Positions 22,771 through 34,908 of a stretch of DNA of 64,000 bases are shown here, one piece after another. A program made the position numbers and the translations under genes. Source of the DNA: Zingiber officinale (taxonomy: Eukaryota; Streptophyta; Magnoliopsida; Zingiberales; Zingiberaceae); assembly GCF_018446385.1 (NCBI RefSeq), contig NC_056000.1:47462722-47526721 (forward strand), in the 5' to 3' direction. The number at the start of each line of letters is the position of its first letter. Position 1 is the first letter of the stretch. The notes below the pieces were generated by a model. It ran no database searches. It was not told the origin of the DNA and saw only the letters and a list, made by a program, of their open reading frames with translations.

Positions 22771-23445
22771 ATGATAATAGAAAATTAATTATAGAAAATA
22801 ATTTTAAATTAATTTTAATCACTCGATCGAGATATATTATTTTGACATCATAATTTAAGATCGATATTAATCGATAGTTGGAGATAATATTTTTAAATTC
22901 AATATATTAAGCCCTTCACTTCATCAAATAAAATCATTCAAAAATTACTATTATATGTCACTTTATCTTTCCTCTTCGTCTGATTAAGATCCCTTGCTCG
23001 CTCGGTTGGTTACTCTCGAAGTTCCAATTGGTGTGCTCGACCGCATAGGAATGTTTCGACAAATATGCAATGACATTTTTAGAACTTCAAATAAAAGAGG
23101 GGCCTAATTTGAATTTCTCTTACCATTTTTAAGAACATATGAAACTTAATATCCTCACATAAGGCCACAAACCCCACACGTTTGCCTCTTCCTCACCAGT
23201 CACAAAAATAGAAACAAAAAAACAAAAACAAAGACAGATCAAAATGAACCGGCCGGTCTACCATTACTTGATCAAACCGGCTCAATTACTGCTTCACGCT
23301 GCTAATTCACTTGGATTATATCATTTTTACGGTCCAATTTGCCCGGTCCAACCGCTAAACCGATCCAAGTCCCTGTCGGAAATAACGATAACTACTCTGC
23401 TCCCGGCCACACATGGCACGCCATCGAATCCCTTCCTCTGCACGC
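22771..23445. other. Spacer and upstream region of the plastocyanin gene
   Basis: AT-rich to 23230, then mixed composition. No gene is seen. The last 250 bases should hold the promoter of the plastocyanin gene; apart from the TATA box I could not pick out a convincing light-response element by eye. Confidence 0.5.
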
Positions 23446-23451
23446 TATAAA
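23446..23451 (+). promoter_or_regulatory. Probable TATA box of the plastocyanin gene
   Basis: TATAAA in a C-rich setting, 41 bases before the ATG at 23487. If it sets the start of transcription about 30 bases downstream, the 5' leader would be only about 10 bases. An upstream TATA-like word near 23318 is an alternative. Confidence 0.5.
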
Positions 23452-23486
23452 CCTCACCGATTACCTCAATTCTCCGGAGAATCTCC

Positions 23487-23987
23487 ATGGCCGCTACCTT
23501 CGCCGCCTCTCCGGCACTCGCCGAAGCCCCTGCTTCCTTCGGAGGCCTCAGGGGCCGCAGCAGCAGCAGCGTGAGGAGGGGCAGTGACAGAGTAGTAGTA
23601 GTTCGAGCGTCGCTCAAGGAGGCGGTGGGCTTGGCAGTGGCTGCGACGGCGGCCAGCGCGGTGGTGGCGAGCGGCAGCGCGCAGGCCTTTGACGTGCTGC
23701 TGGGGAGCGACAGTGGGGAACTGGCGTTCGTGCCGAGCAGCTTCTCGGTGGCGGCGGGGGAGAAGATCGTGTTCAAGAACAACGCCGGGTTCCCGCACAA
23801 CGTGGTGTTCGACGAGGACGAGGTCCCGGCAGGCGTCGACGCTGGGGCCATCTCCATGGCGGAGGAGGACCTGCTGAACGCTCAGGGGGAGACTTACTCC
23901 GTCACGCTTAGCGCCAAGGGCACCTACGGCTTCTACTGCGCCCCGCACCAGGGCGCCGGCATGGTCGGAAAAGTAACCGTCAACTGA
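23487..23987 (+). CDS. PETE: Plastocyanin, chloroplast precursor
   Basis: A 166-residue intronless gene for the small copper protein that carries electrons from the cytochrome b6f complex to photosystem I in the thylakoid lumen. Residues 1-67 form a two-part transit peptide: a serine- and arginine-rich chloroplast part, then an alanine- and valine-rich lumen signal ending GSAQA. The mature part starts at FDVLLGS and is 99 residues, the family's standard length. The copper ligands are visible: His104 in GFPHNV, then Cys151, His154 and Met159 in [11 protein letters not shown] (mature 37, 84, 87, 92). The ATG is the first in frame and gives a normal transit peptide. The gene is very GC-rich against its AT-rich flanks, common in monocot genes. 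No disruption is seen. Long frames on the opposite strand are shadows. Confidence 0.97.
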   Translation: MAATFAASPALAEAPASFGGLRGRSSSSVRRGSDRVVVVRASLKEAVGLAVAATAASAVVASGSAQAFDVLLGSDSGELAFVPSSFSVAAGEKIVFKNNAGFPHNVVFDEDEVPAGVDAGAISMAEEDLLNAQGETYSVTLSAKGTYGFYCAPHQGAGMVGKVTVN

Positions 23988-25090
23988 GCACATTAACGGC
24001 GACGTTCACGCAGAGTGTTCATTGTGTACGCGCGCTAATTATATTGCTGTAAGCATAATTCTGGAACCTTCGTCAAAATAATTAGTCTTAAGAAAAATTA
24101 AAAATATTTTTAATTAATTTTTTAAACAGCAATAACATGGATGACTGACACGTGTAACAAAATAGATTAACGTGGAAATCGTTCTGCCACACGTGTAAAA
24201 CATATAACGGCACTGAGAAAATCAAAATGGTTCACGTCAAACTTATCGCTCTCCCAAAACAGCGAACTTTGTCACGTAAAAGTAAAGAAAAATGATATGA
24301 AGTGTTTTCTTTAACAGAAAATTAATAAAAACTAGAAAATGATATTTGTGTAAAATAGGATGTGCTTTTTATTGTATTTTATTTTTATTTTTAATTAGCG
24401 TCATATATTGAACTTAGGCCGATTAATTTCTAAGGTGATGAATTTAATCATATAAATTTTTTTTATAGGGCTATCAGAATAAATAAAAAAAAACTTTGCA
24501 ATGGACGGTCTATAAACCTAATATTTAAGATCATCCATCAAGAAAAAATAAAAAATAAAAAAAATCAACCGTTAATTTTTTAAAATTAAGAAAACACTCC
24601 AGATGCACTTCCGGCGTCCTTTTTATTTTTAATGAAAATAGAGATAAAGATCCCTTTTTATTTTATACAAATAATTCAATGTAGCTCCTAATAAATAATG
24701 GGCATTTATAGTTGACTAGATGGAACATGAAAAAAGGGTATATATGGAAAAAACAAATGGGCGAACTTAATTTAATTTTCTATAATTTCATTTGTAATTA
24801 AATATAAATTAATAATATATTTTTTAAATATAATATAATTACCTTTTTGCCCCCACTAATTTCCAAATATGGGTCGATATTCTCTCTCCAACGGCGTGCT
24901 TTGCTGGCGTTTGCGAACTGTGACTTTTTATAAATGTGGTCCTTTCCGTGTGCTGAAGCATTAGAGCAGAGATAGAGAAAGCAAGCGAGGGGTCGGCCTC
25001 CATCAGCCGATGCAAGCCAACCTCAATCCTCTTCTTCTCTTTGATCCGTGGAAGAAGCAAAGCATCCGTCAGATCTGGGGCGTTGGGGAG
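23988..25090. other. Spacer between plastocyanin and PP2C genes
   Basis: Holds the plastocyanin 3' region, then about 800 bases of AT-rich sequence without gene or clear repeat ends. From about 24960 the sequence becomes purine-rich and probably enters the 5' leader of the PP2C gene, with a likely leader donor at CCCGTAAG|GTGTG near 25110 and an acceptor CACAG near 25597. These leader splice sites are inferred from consensus only. Confidence 0.45.
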
Positions 25091-25681
25091 CAGTTCTCAC
25101 CCCGTAAGGTGTGTTTTCTTTGCCTGTTCCTCTTTCGAGTATAGATTTTGCGGTTTTTTTTTTTTTTTTTTTTTTGGCGGGGCGTTGTATTTTGCCGTGA
25201 CTTCGTCAGGAATCATCGGTTGAGTGGGAGGGTTTTTGGAAGAGTGAACAGATCGTGGAAAGTTGAGTGGGATTCTGCTTTTCTGATTCGGGGAGAGGGA
25301 TGGCCCTTAGAAGTGATCACGTAATCGTAAAGTTTAATGGTTAAGTTTGTATTTGCGTGTTCTGTCAGATGAATCGACTTCGTAGTGAGTATCTAATTTG
25401 GATACGCAAATGGAAGAGGAGTAAAAGAGATTTGAAATATTCAAATAGTTTGATATTGTGTTTCTTTCTTTGAATTCTGGAAGGGGAGTTAAATCTTTGA
25501 TGACCTTCCTGCATTCAGTATCTTTACCTGCTTTAGTTACTGCTTTATAATCCAAATGATATGCTTTATGGGGTTTCTATTGATCCAGTCTCACAGGTGA
25601 AGTTGCGCATTCAGTTTCTGATATCAGATTATTTGGGTGTAGATGCTAAAAACACAAATGCGGGCTTAGACGAGATGAGGG

Positions 25682-28600
25682 ATGTTAACAAAATTGATGA
25701 ACCTTTTTAAGGCCTGCTGGCAACCATCTTCAGACAGATACACCCACACAGATTCTGATTTGGCTGGTCGACAGGATGGGCTTCTATGGTACAAGGACAG
25801 TGGGGAGCATGTTTATGGTGAGTTCTCCATGGCCGTTATACAAGCAAATAACTTGCTGGAGGATCAGAGCCAACTCGAGTCCGGACCTCTCAGCTCACTG
25901 GAATGTGGCCCATATGGAACTTTTGTTGGTGTTTATGATGGGCATGGTGGTCCAGAAACTTCTCGATATGTCAATGATCATCTCTTTCAGAACATGAAAA
26001 GTAAGCTCTCAACATTTAGGGCCTTCCTATAATATAAAGGTTTAGGTACTTCAGTAATTCTTATGAATCATGATGGGAAATATGCTTTGATTTGAATAAC
26101 ATAAGTTACACTAGCACTACTATCAGAAAATCCTCATTCAAAAAAATATTGAAATTTATATTATGAATAGCGTGCATCTTTTTTATAAATATTCATAATA
26201 GAGATTCCTTGTTTATCAGTCAACCTTTGGGGAATACACTTCAGGGCATCATAAGTGTTTTTTGGTATGACTTGATCTACTTAATTGTTTGACTGTTGCT
26301 GATTTGAGATTCTGTTTAATATTAATATTATATTTTTGATGATTGATGGGTAAGACGAACTGTTGAATCCTTTATGTTTCTTGGAAGTTATCCCATGTAC
26401 TGATTGAACTCTAAATTGTTTCTTTGTGGTCTTTGTACTTCTTGTTTATTGGTACTCTGTGTTGCTAATTTATAGGCACACTATGCACTGAAATGGATAC
26501 TTCTTCCATATCAATAATATGCTGTATATTTACGGTGTTTTTAGACCATTATCATAGAATTTTGTGCTTTGACAGGATTTGCAACAGAGCAGCAGTCAAT
26601 GTCAACTGATGTAATAAGAAAGGCATACCAGTCAACAGAGGAGGGTTTTATCTCCTTCGTAACCAAACAATGGCCTGTGAAGCCTCAGATTGCAGCTGTA
26701 GGCTCATGTTGTCTGGTTGGGGTGATATGTGGCAGTACACTTTATATAGCTAATGTTGGTGACTCCCGCGCTGTTTTAGGAAGAGGTGTGAAAGCAACTG
26801 GAGAAGTTTTGGCTGTGCAATTGTCAGTGGAACACAATGTAGCAATTGAATCTGTGAGACAAGAATTGCATTCGATGCATCCTGATGATAAACAAATTGT
26901 TGTTTTAAAGCATAATGTATGGCGTGTAAAGGGCATAATCCAGGTATATACATGCTTATGACATAGTGATGGATTAGTTTAGTTCTATACCTTCTACCTC
27001 TTGCTTTCTTGAATTTATTATTCTGTCAAAGAAGAAGCATGCTTGATTTGGAGGTAACCAAGGTCCAACGGTTTGCTAAAATAACCCATGTATCGGTTGG
27101 TTTGATGTCATATATGCTACAAAGCACCATCATATGCAAACCTTTTGTTTTATTTAATCTATCATGCAATACTCATCCTTCATTTATGAACAATAGACTT
27201 GCCCTTCTTTCCTATCATAAGGTTGGTTGTCAGATTGTTGTTCACATCGAAAATCATTTGGTGAATTTCGTGTCCAATTAAAAATTATGAAACAAGTTAA
27301 CATATCTTTCTAACCGTAAAGAATATTTTTTACATAATAAAATATATCAAAACCTAATGTGAAGCATGAAACATGTTGCTGCTGATATGTAATTACAAAA
27401 TATTATTTCATTTCATTTAGAAACTTGATATTTCTAACCATTTATTGTATTTGTCGACACAACTTTTCTTCAAATAGGTAGGATCGATAACAAGGAATTT
27501 TTTTTATGAACTATTTATGACAACTCATCCCTCGCTGTCCACTTGGAGTCTCAATGACATTGACAAAGTTGTAGAGAGGAGGAAAATGACGATACTACCT
27601 GGAGAGGAAGAAGACGTATCATCATTTACTATCAATTCAATCTCAATGTGACAAGATTTGTTGTCCTCAAGTCAAGTGTTAACTCCACAGAGCAAGATTT
27701 CATCTTCTAGGATAAATTTCACCCTCCTTGACCTCTCCACTTCTGCTGTGTAACATAACATACTTCATCCTTCTTTTTATAATGGAATGAATTGATAGAT
27801 TGGTTTAATTTTTGGTAAGTTGGGTTTGTTAAACAGGTCATATTTAATCTCAATGTGAATTGTGAATCATATGTTTCTAGCCACTAGAATTTTGTCATAT
27901 GCACAATACCTGCTTTCCAATTGTTACTATGACAAGAACTTAAGTTTGCAGGTATTAAAGGCTCACTGTTTTTTAAATGTTTAGAATAGTGATGTAACAG
28001 TTGAGGGCCTTTAGGCTAATCTTTTTCTACATCTCTTGGGATATTACTCTGTTAATGGCATTTAGTGTCTCTCATTAGGAGGTGACCGAATTCTGATATT
28101 AGTGTGACACTACCATTCTTCCTTTGACATCATATGTTTCATAGAACACTTGGTGATGTGCACTGTACCAATTACGCCCTTTCTGTTGCATTCTATCTCA
28201 ATCGTGTATGTTTATAGTTTATGTATGAATTGTGTATTTAAAGAATATTTTCCTTTTAAAGAAAATTACTTCATTCTATTTCAGATCTCCAGGTCAATTG
28301 GTGATGTATATCTAAAAAAGGCTGAATTTAACTGTGAACCATTGCATGTAAAATTCAGGCTTCGAGAGCCATTCAAGAAGCCTATACTGAGTGCAGAACC
28401 ATCAATTATTGTGCAACCACTACAACCTCAAGATCAGTTCCTTATATTTGCATCTGATGGGCTCTGGGAGCATCTTAGTAATCAAGAAGCTGTTAATATT
28501 GTCCAAAACAACCCTCGAAATGTGAGTTTAACTCGTTTTCCTCATTACTGACGTTGCAGATTTCATTAGCATTACAGTTTTCCTGCACCATTGAACTTAT

Positions 28601-31600
28601 ATTGGAATCCTATTACTTTCCAGTTGTGTATACAATACTCCAAATTTCATAACAAACTGCATAGATAAGCATCTGCCAGGGTTTTTTTTTTCATGCATTG
28701 CACCTGGTACTTTGTGTTGTTTTTCTATAGTAACTTTATGAAGGAATTAGGTGAAGTTGGATGTACTCATTCGTCTGCTCTAACCATTAAACATTGTATA
28801 GTCTTACAGAACCTGCTGCTACTGTTGAACTAGCTGGAAGCAGTGTTTGATAGTGAGTTGCATTTGCACAAATATACACTTTGTGTAGGATCGAACTCGA
28901 CGTTAGAAGGAGTGGCTGATGAATAACGTTACGAATTTTACGAGCTAATATTTTCAGAAATAACTAATAACAGAGTAAAAATATTAACCTAACACAAATT
29001 TAATCACAAGCAGCAAAGCAATGTAAACATGCAAAACTTGTTCAATAGTTAATCAATTAAAACAGAGATAGACATGCACAACAATAATAAAATATGATTC
29101 TGATTTTTTAATTTCTCCTTACAGCCTCTGGAAAGGTGGAGAAACTTTACAAACAAAAAAGATCTAAAAATTAAGCACAAATAAAATAGATATGACAATA
29201 TAAGAATTGATGCGTGAGGTTGCAGTGTGTCGTAACACAGAAAGCAGAGCACAGTATAGCACGAGCACAATTGCACAAGAATGGAAAAAGATTGAGTGAT
29301 TTTAAAGCTTTGCCTGGAGGCCCTTTATATTACCCTCTTCTGTTGCTGACGTGGCATCCTCTGGTCGACTTGAGGCTCCCCGATCGATTGGAGGGTGCTG
29401 ATGTGGCTGCAATGTCTATCTAGTAGATAACGTTGTCCGCATTCTCCGATCGACCTGCGACCCTAGAGAAGGGTCAACCTTGATCTTGACCTGACTTGTC
29501 CGGATCGCTAGATAACATCTTCTACTCGAAGCATTTCCGGTCACCCATATGCTTCGGTCGCCCGTTTGCCCGAGAGTTATTACTAGCTAGTCGCTCGGAC
29601 TTCCTCCAGTCGCTTGGATTCCTTCCAATCGCCTAGACTCCCTGACTTCACTCGTCGAGATCATCACCAGCCAGTCACACTTCGCTTCCCTGGTTACGCA
29701 TAATGAGTATGATATAGGATTTTAAGTTACACTTTCTTTGTGTCTAGATGTCTAGCTTCCTGCAAACTCATCTAAACTGAGTTGCCAAGCTACAACTTCC
29801 AGTTGAATTTACTTGGACTTGTTTGCTAAGCCTTCAACTCTCCTCTAACTTCACTTGGATTTTTCTGTCAAGCCGTCAACCCAACTGATTTCACTTGGTC
29901 TCCACTTGGATTTGATCCACCTAATTCCCAACTAGGACTTTCTTGCTTGGTTTGAACCAAGACTTAGCTCCTACTTGATTCTTAATCAGGACTTTAGTTG
30001 CCTATTTCCACTAGGACTTAAGTCATTGCCTGATTCCCAACCAGAACTTTAGTTGTCTAGCTTTACTAAGACTTAATTATTGCTTGGTTTCCGATTAGGA
30101 CTTCATCACTGTCAAGTAACATACTCCTGCACACTTACACCAATTTGTTAGATCTTAACAAACCTAATTTTAACCTTAGTCATATATCAAAACTTTGGGT
30201 TCAATGTTGTGCTTCCAGTACTAACAATCTCCCTTTTTTTCATAGTATGAAAACTAAGTTAAAGTTAGTTAAATATAATCAAAAAATATTTTTTTAAGTT
30301 TATATTCAATGTATGACAATAATAAATGATAAGTGCAATCATATGTGAATTAATTTAAACTTATAACTCCCCTTAATTATAACTTGCCCTTAATCATATA
30401 AAGATTTTGGAAGTCCTAAATTGGGAAGTTTTGAACTTTTGCAAATAATAATTTAAAACAATTTGAATTTGAACTTTTCTTTAACCAACCCTCCCCCAAT
30501 TAAACAAGACATAAGTTAAACCATAATTCCAAATAATTAATTGTAAATTAATAAGCAAGATTAAGGCAGGCATGTAATTAATTATAAATTGGAAGTCTAA
30601 GCTATGTCATATCACATATACAAAATAAGACAAGACCAAAAAGATAATAGAAGTCAAAATCCAAGTCATAACAAGTTATAACTCCATAAACTAGTCAAGT
30701 CAACTATGAGTCAAGACACCCAAAACCAGACAATTATATATCCAAAAAAAGTCAACTCCAGGTCCACTAAAGAGATAAGCTAAGATTGATCTAGTTAGGA
30801 GGGGATGCTGGCCCATGTGCTGAGCAACCAAATTGTAGGATTGAACTCGACCCTATAGAGAGGGGGTGAATAGTGTTACAAATTTTATGAGCTAATATTT
30901 TTAGAAATAACTACTAACAAAGTAGCACAGTAGAAATAATTGAAATATTAATCTATCACAGATTTAATCAGAAGCAACAAAGTAATGTCAACAAGCAAAA
31001 CTTGTTTTAATCAATTAAAGCAGAGATAGACACACGCAACAATAATAAAATATGATTATTATTTCTTAATTTCCTTTTGGAAAGGCGGAGAAACCTTCGA
31101 AAAAAAAATCTAAAAATTAAGCACAAATAAAACAAATATGACAACACAATAAATAAAAATGAAAAGATTACGCTAGATGTTGCTGATCAGAATTGAAGCA
31201 CGAGGTTGCAGCATGTCGCGACACAGAAAGCACGTGAGCATTAGAGCACGAGCATAGTAGCACAAGAATGGAAAGAGATTGAGTGATTTTAAAGCTCTAC
31301 CTCGAGACCCTTTATATAATCCTCTTCTATTGTTGATGTGGCATCCTCAAGTAGACATGAGGCTCCCTGGTCGACTTGAGGCTCCCTGGTCACTTGGAAG
31401 GTGCTGATGTAGCTGCAACGTCTATCTAATAGATAATGTCGTCTGTGTTCTCCGGTCGACATGAGGTCCTCCGGTCGCTTGGAGAAGGGTTAGTCCTGAT
31501 CTTGATCCAACTCGGCCGGATCGTTGGATAACATCTTCTACCGGTTTGGAAGTCGCCTGTACGCTTCAGTCGCCCCGACCTCGCTACAGTTGCTTGGACT

Positions 31601-34600
31601 TCCCAACTGCATTCATCGAGAGTTATCACCAACCAATAGAGCTGTTAGACATAAAGACTTGTGGTGGAGCAGGTCGACCTGTCATCTTGGTGGGTTGGGA
31701 AATCCCAATCCAACTTAAGGCGGATTGTGGGTCAGGCGAGCCAACCCACGAGCCTACCCAAAAAAAATTATATATAGAAGAAAATTAAAATCTAATTAAT
31801 CTAAATCCAACCAAATATGCTAGAATGAGAAATTTACGTACCTTTTTTTTAAGTGACTTTTGAATCTCTACCACTCGATTTGGAAATCTAATTATATTGA
31901 TTATTCGATTTTATAGGTGAGTTGGTTCTAGAAGGTGAAAATTGGACAAGCATTTGTTGTTTTATTTTAACTTTCTATTCTAAATGTTCATGACTCTATA
32001 ATTCATATTTGTTAAATAAGTTGCCAACTTGAACTTTTTTCCATGATATCCCCTAATTCATGTATTATTTAATCTGTTTATGCCTTGTAAATCACAATTT
32101 CAAGGTAACTCGCTTATAATTTTTTTGTTTCCTCAACTCGTGGGTCAACTCAAGCCCACCGCAGGCTTACCCGTGCATGTCAGCCCGCCTTAACCCATCT
32201 TTAAATAGGTTGATAAAATTTTAACCCAATCCACTTAAATTATTTGGCGAGGTAGGCCAAGCCGATGAACCCAATCCAAATTTACAACTCTACCAACCAA
32301 TTGTCGGGACTCCTCTCTGGTCGCTTGGAATCGTCGAATGTCGCTTCCCTACAATGGTTACATGTAATGAGTATGATAGAGGATTTTTAAGTTACTCGCA
32401 CTTACTTTGAGTCTAGATGTTCAGCTCTCAGCTGACCCATCTAGAATGAGTTGTCACGCTACAGCTTTCAGCTAATTCTACTTGGACTTGTTTGCAAGTC
32501 TTCAGCTCCACTTCACTTGGATTTTTTTGCCAACCCTTCAGCTCTCAGTTGACTCCACTTGCACTTGATCCATTTAGTTTCCAATTAGGACTTTCTTGCT
32601 TGGTTTCCAACCAAGACTTAGCTCCTATCTTATTCCCAATCAAGACTTCATCTATCTAAGTTCTACTAGGACTTAACAACTATTTGGTTTCTAAGGATCT
32701 TTCAATTATTAGATTAGACGATCTTTTTCATGAAAAAGCGAATAGCGCGTTTCACTTTTTCATGTTTTTCGACAACTTGAGAGAGTATGCTGCGGAAATA
32801 AAGAAAACAAGCACAAAGCTTGCTTTTTCATGTTTTTCGACAACTTGAGAGAGTATGCTGCGGAAATAAAGAAATCAAGCACAATGCTAACAAGCTTTGT
32901 TTTACATTGTTCACAGCCTGTACTATTAGTCCAAGGCCAGCGATTGTTATTCACTTTCGTTGAGCAATCCACTATCAATTCGTTAAGTACAATAATCAAA
33001 ATATGCAATTACACTTAACAAAATAAACAGTACCAACAACACAAGAAGATTCAGAATATAGCATTGTTGTTAGTGCGGCGTTTCGACATAGGGAAGGTTT
33101 CAGAGTAGCACACAAGTATGGAAGTTATAGAAAATGATGTGTCTTAGGTGCTAATTGAACCCTTCTTATCCCTTCTAGGCGCCTCAATAAGGCTAACGTG
33201 GCATGACCTCCTCGAAGCTTATCCTAATTCCGGTGCCCGGATCCCTTGCGCCTGGACGTTGATATGCTCCGACCAATCAGAAGTTGCCGCCTCATCCTGC
33301 CATCGGGCTGAGTTTAGGGCGTCTAGATTCCTTCCAGCTGATTCTAGAATTTAACTCCTATATCACAGAGTTAACACAGAATAATAATAATAAAGTGCAA
33401 AGTAGTCAGTCCAATTTGGATTGTCTAGTCTTGACTTTTAAGTTTCCAATGAAACCCTAGGTCAGACCAATACTGATTGTTCCCTCTCGAGGGGAGAGAT
33501 TATCTATTTGCCAAACATCCTGTCCTCTGGACCTGTTTGAACTTTTGCTCAGCATCCGATCTTGACCTTCGGGACTTCTAGCTAGACGTTTGATCTTCAA
33601 TCCGTCTAGACTTCTACCTCGTGTCTTGACTCCTGAGCTTCCTGCCTAGTGTTCTCGACCCGTAGGACTTCTGCCCGACATCCTCGATCTACCAGGACTT
33701 CTTTGCTTAGCTACAACTAGGGCTTTCTCTTTGATAGTGTCAATGACTTTTGCCTTGTCTAGTATCCACTCAACTTGACTCTGTCTAGCCGCAACTAGAG
33801 CTTTCCCCTTTCCTAGTGTCCAGGACTTTTGCCTTGTCTAGTATCCAGTCAACTTGACCTAGTAGGACTCCTGCCTAGTGTTCTCGACCCTTAGGACTTA
33901 TGCCCGACATCCTCGATCTACCAGGACTTCTTTGCTTAGCTACAACTAGGGCTTCCTCTTTGATAGTGTCAATGACTTTTGCCTTGTCTAGCATCCAGTC
34001 AACTTGACTCTGTCTAGCCGCAACTAGAGCTTTCCCCTTTCCTAGTGTCCACGACTTTTGCCTTGTCTAGTATCTAGTCAACTTGACCTAGTAGGACTTT
34101 CTGGTTGAACTACTTGCACACGTAGTCAACCTTGTTAGATCATAATACACTTTAATTTTGAACCATTTGCCAATATTAAAATCAAATTCAACCTGTCATT
34201 TTGCCATGTTGAGCCGCCGATGAGTTAACATGCTCGTCACCCCGAGGACAACAAAAGTAATGCAAAGATAAAGTTTAATAGATAGATTGAGCAAAACTTC
34301 GTGAAACTTCTATTTTTTTTATTCGATGCTATTTAATTCTTGAAAATGCTGGGATTCAACTATCAACTTAGGCAACTGTTGTCTGAAGATGGTTTCCGTT
34401 TCATGTAAGATACAATATTCAGTTTGATAAATATCATCGCATTTGCTTTTATAAGCTATGCATGCCATTGAACAACTTCTATTTCATCTATTTAGAGTTT
34501 GCTGTTTGTTTGATTTGTTAGATTAACCTGTAATTTCCCCTAGTGTTGATTAAATGCTCAAGTGCGGCTCTTTCAATTATTGAACTTTCTTCTTGCAGCC

Positions 34601-34908
34601 ATGGTGACTAAAACCCTTTTTCATAAATCCTACAGGGGAGTGCTCGGAGACTCATCAAAGCTGCGTTACAAGAAGCTGCAAAGAAACGTGAGATGAGGTA
34701 CTCGGATCTCAAGAAGATCGACCGCGGAGTTCGTCGACATTTCCATGATGACATAACTGTAATAGTCGTATTCCTTGACTCGGATCTTGTTAGCAGAGCC
34801 AGCTCACTCAAGGGACCCTCCCTTTCTGTACGAGGAGGTGGCATCAATACCCGAGCACATTCTCTTGTTCCCTCTACAATACCGACAGAAGATCTTGCTA
34901 GCTTGTAG
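25682..34908 (+). CDS. Protein phosphatase 2C, clade D type
   Basis: Coding exons 25682-26000, 26576-26943, 28285-28521 and 34636-34908 join in phase with GT/AG borders to give 398 residues, typical for plant clade-D PP2Cs (APD/PP2C.D group). These Mg/Mn-dependent Ser/Thr phosphatases are known to dephosphorylate plasma-membrane proton pumps and to be inhibited by SAUR proteins. Visible family marks: [20 protein letters not shown] near residue 31, the metal motif [12 protein letters not shown] at 84-95, [11 protein letters not shown] and [12 protein letters not shown] in exon 2, [19 protein letters not shown] across exons 2-3, [15 protein letters not shown] in exon 3, and [14 protein letters not shown] in exon 4. 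All metal-binding aspartates are present. The start at 25682 gives the MLxxLMNLxxAC opening usual for the clade. Intron 3 is 6.1 kb and full of transposons, but both splice sites look sound. The exact ortholog cannot be named from motifs. Confidence 0.93.
28884..32693 (-). mobile_element. Reverse-oriented LTR element with tiny interior, in PP2C intron 3
   Basis: Two direct copies begin TGTAGGATCGAACTCGAC (28884) and TGTAGGATTGAACTCGAC (30834) and run in parallel through gagctaatattt, ggcatcctc and gcttggtttc words. The first ends TACTAACA at 30226. The sequence after it, ATCTCCCTTTTTTT, is a polypurine tract read on the minus strand, so the element points leftward. Only about 600 bases lie between the LTRs and no coding region is legible. 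The second LTR holds a hAT miniature element and its far end is lost near 32693. It is a broken, non-coding element of moderate to old age; the family is not assigned. Confidence 0.65.
31637..32292. mobile_element. hAT-type miniature transposon, 8-bp target repeat ccaaccaa
   Basis: The 656-bp insert starts TAGAGCTGTTAGAC and ends TTTACAACTCTA, a short inverted repeat (TAGAGYTGT). Exact 8-bp target repeats ccaaccaa lie at 31629-31636 and 32293-32300, the length made by hAT transposases. The interior carries complementary words near its two ends (gggttggg against aacccaatcc; gcgagccaaccca), so it can fold back. There is no transposase; it would have been moved in trans. It interrupts the second LTR of the surrounding element and so is younger than it. 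Confidence 0.8.
32761..32895. repeat. 68-bp direct tandem duplication
   Basis: The stretch beginning catgtttttcgacaacttg at 32761 is repeated at 32829 with only a few changes. Two copies are present and a third, partial start is not visible. Confidence 0.8.
33641..34098. repeat. 229-bp tandem duplication in LTR remnant
   Basis: The block starting cctgcctagtgttctcgacc at 33641 recurs at 33870 with a few substitutions and extends to about 34098. Each copy itself holds shorter repeated words (gacttttgccttgtctagt; caactagrgctttc), so this is a higher-order minisatellite. Confidence 0.75.

Larger units (their letters stand above)
32740..34160 (-). mobile_element. LTR remnant with tandem duplications, in PP2C intron 3
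   Basis: Words such as ctttcgttgagcaatccactatcaattcg match the reverse-oriented LTR at 6187 (ctttcgttgggcaatcac). The stretch continues through a long minisatellite of gacttttgccttgtctag units to cttgttagatcataat near 34142. Clean ends and target repeats were not found. It is a decayed LTR of the same broad group. Confidence 0.5.
28522..34635 (+). other. 6.1-kb intron 3 of the PP2C gene, transposon-filled
   Basis: The donor AAT|GTGAGT and acceptor CTACAG|GGG bound an intron containing a reverse-oriented LTR element (28884 to about 32693), a hAT-type miniature element inside its second LTR (31637-32292), and a further LTR remnant with tandem duplications (about 32740-34160). Plain intron sequence remains only at the two ends. 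No host exon was found inside. Confidence 0.75.

Noticed and set aside
23327-23993. Long minus-strand open frames opposite plastocyanin
   Set aside because: Shadows caused by the high GC content of the plastocyanin coding strand; no domain.
29049-29276. Minus-strand open frame of 75 residues in PP2C intron 3
   Set aside because: Falls within the first LTR of the intronic element; no match to PP2C or any host motif.
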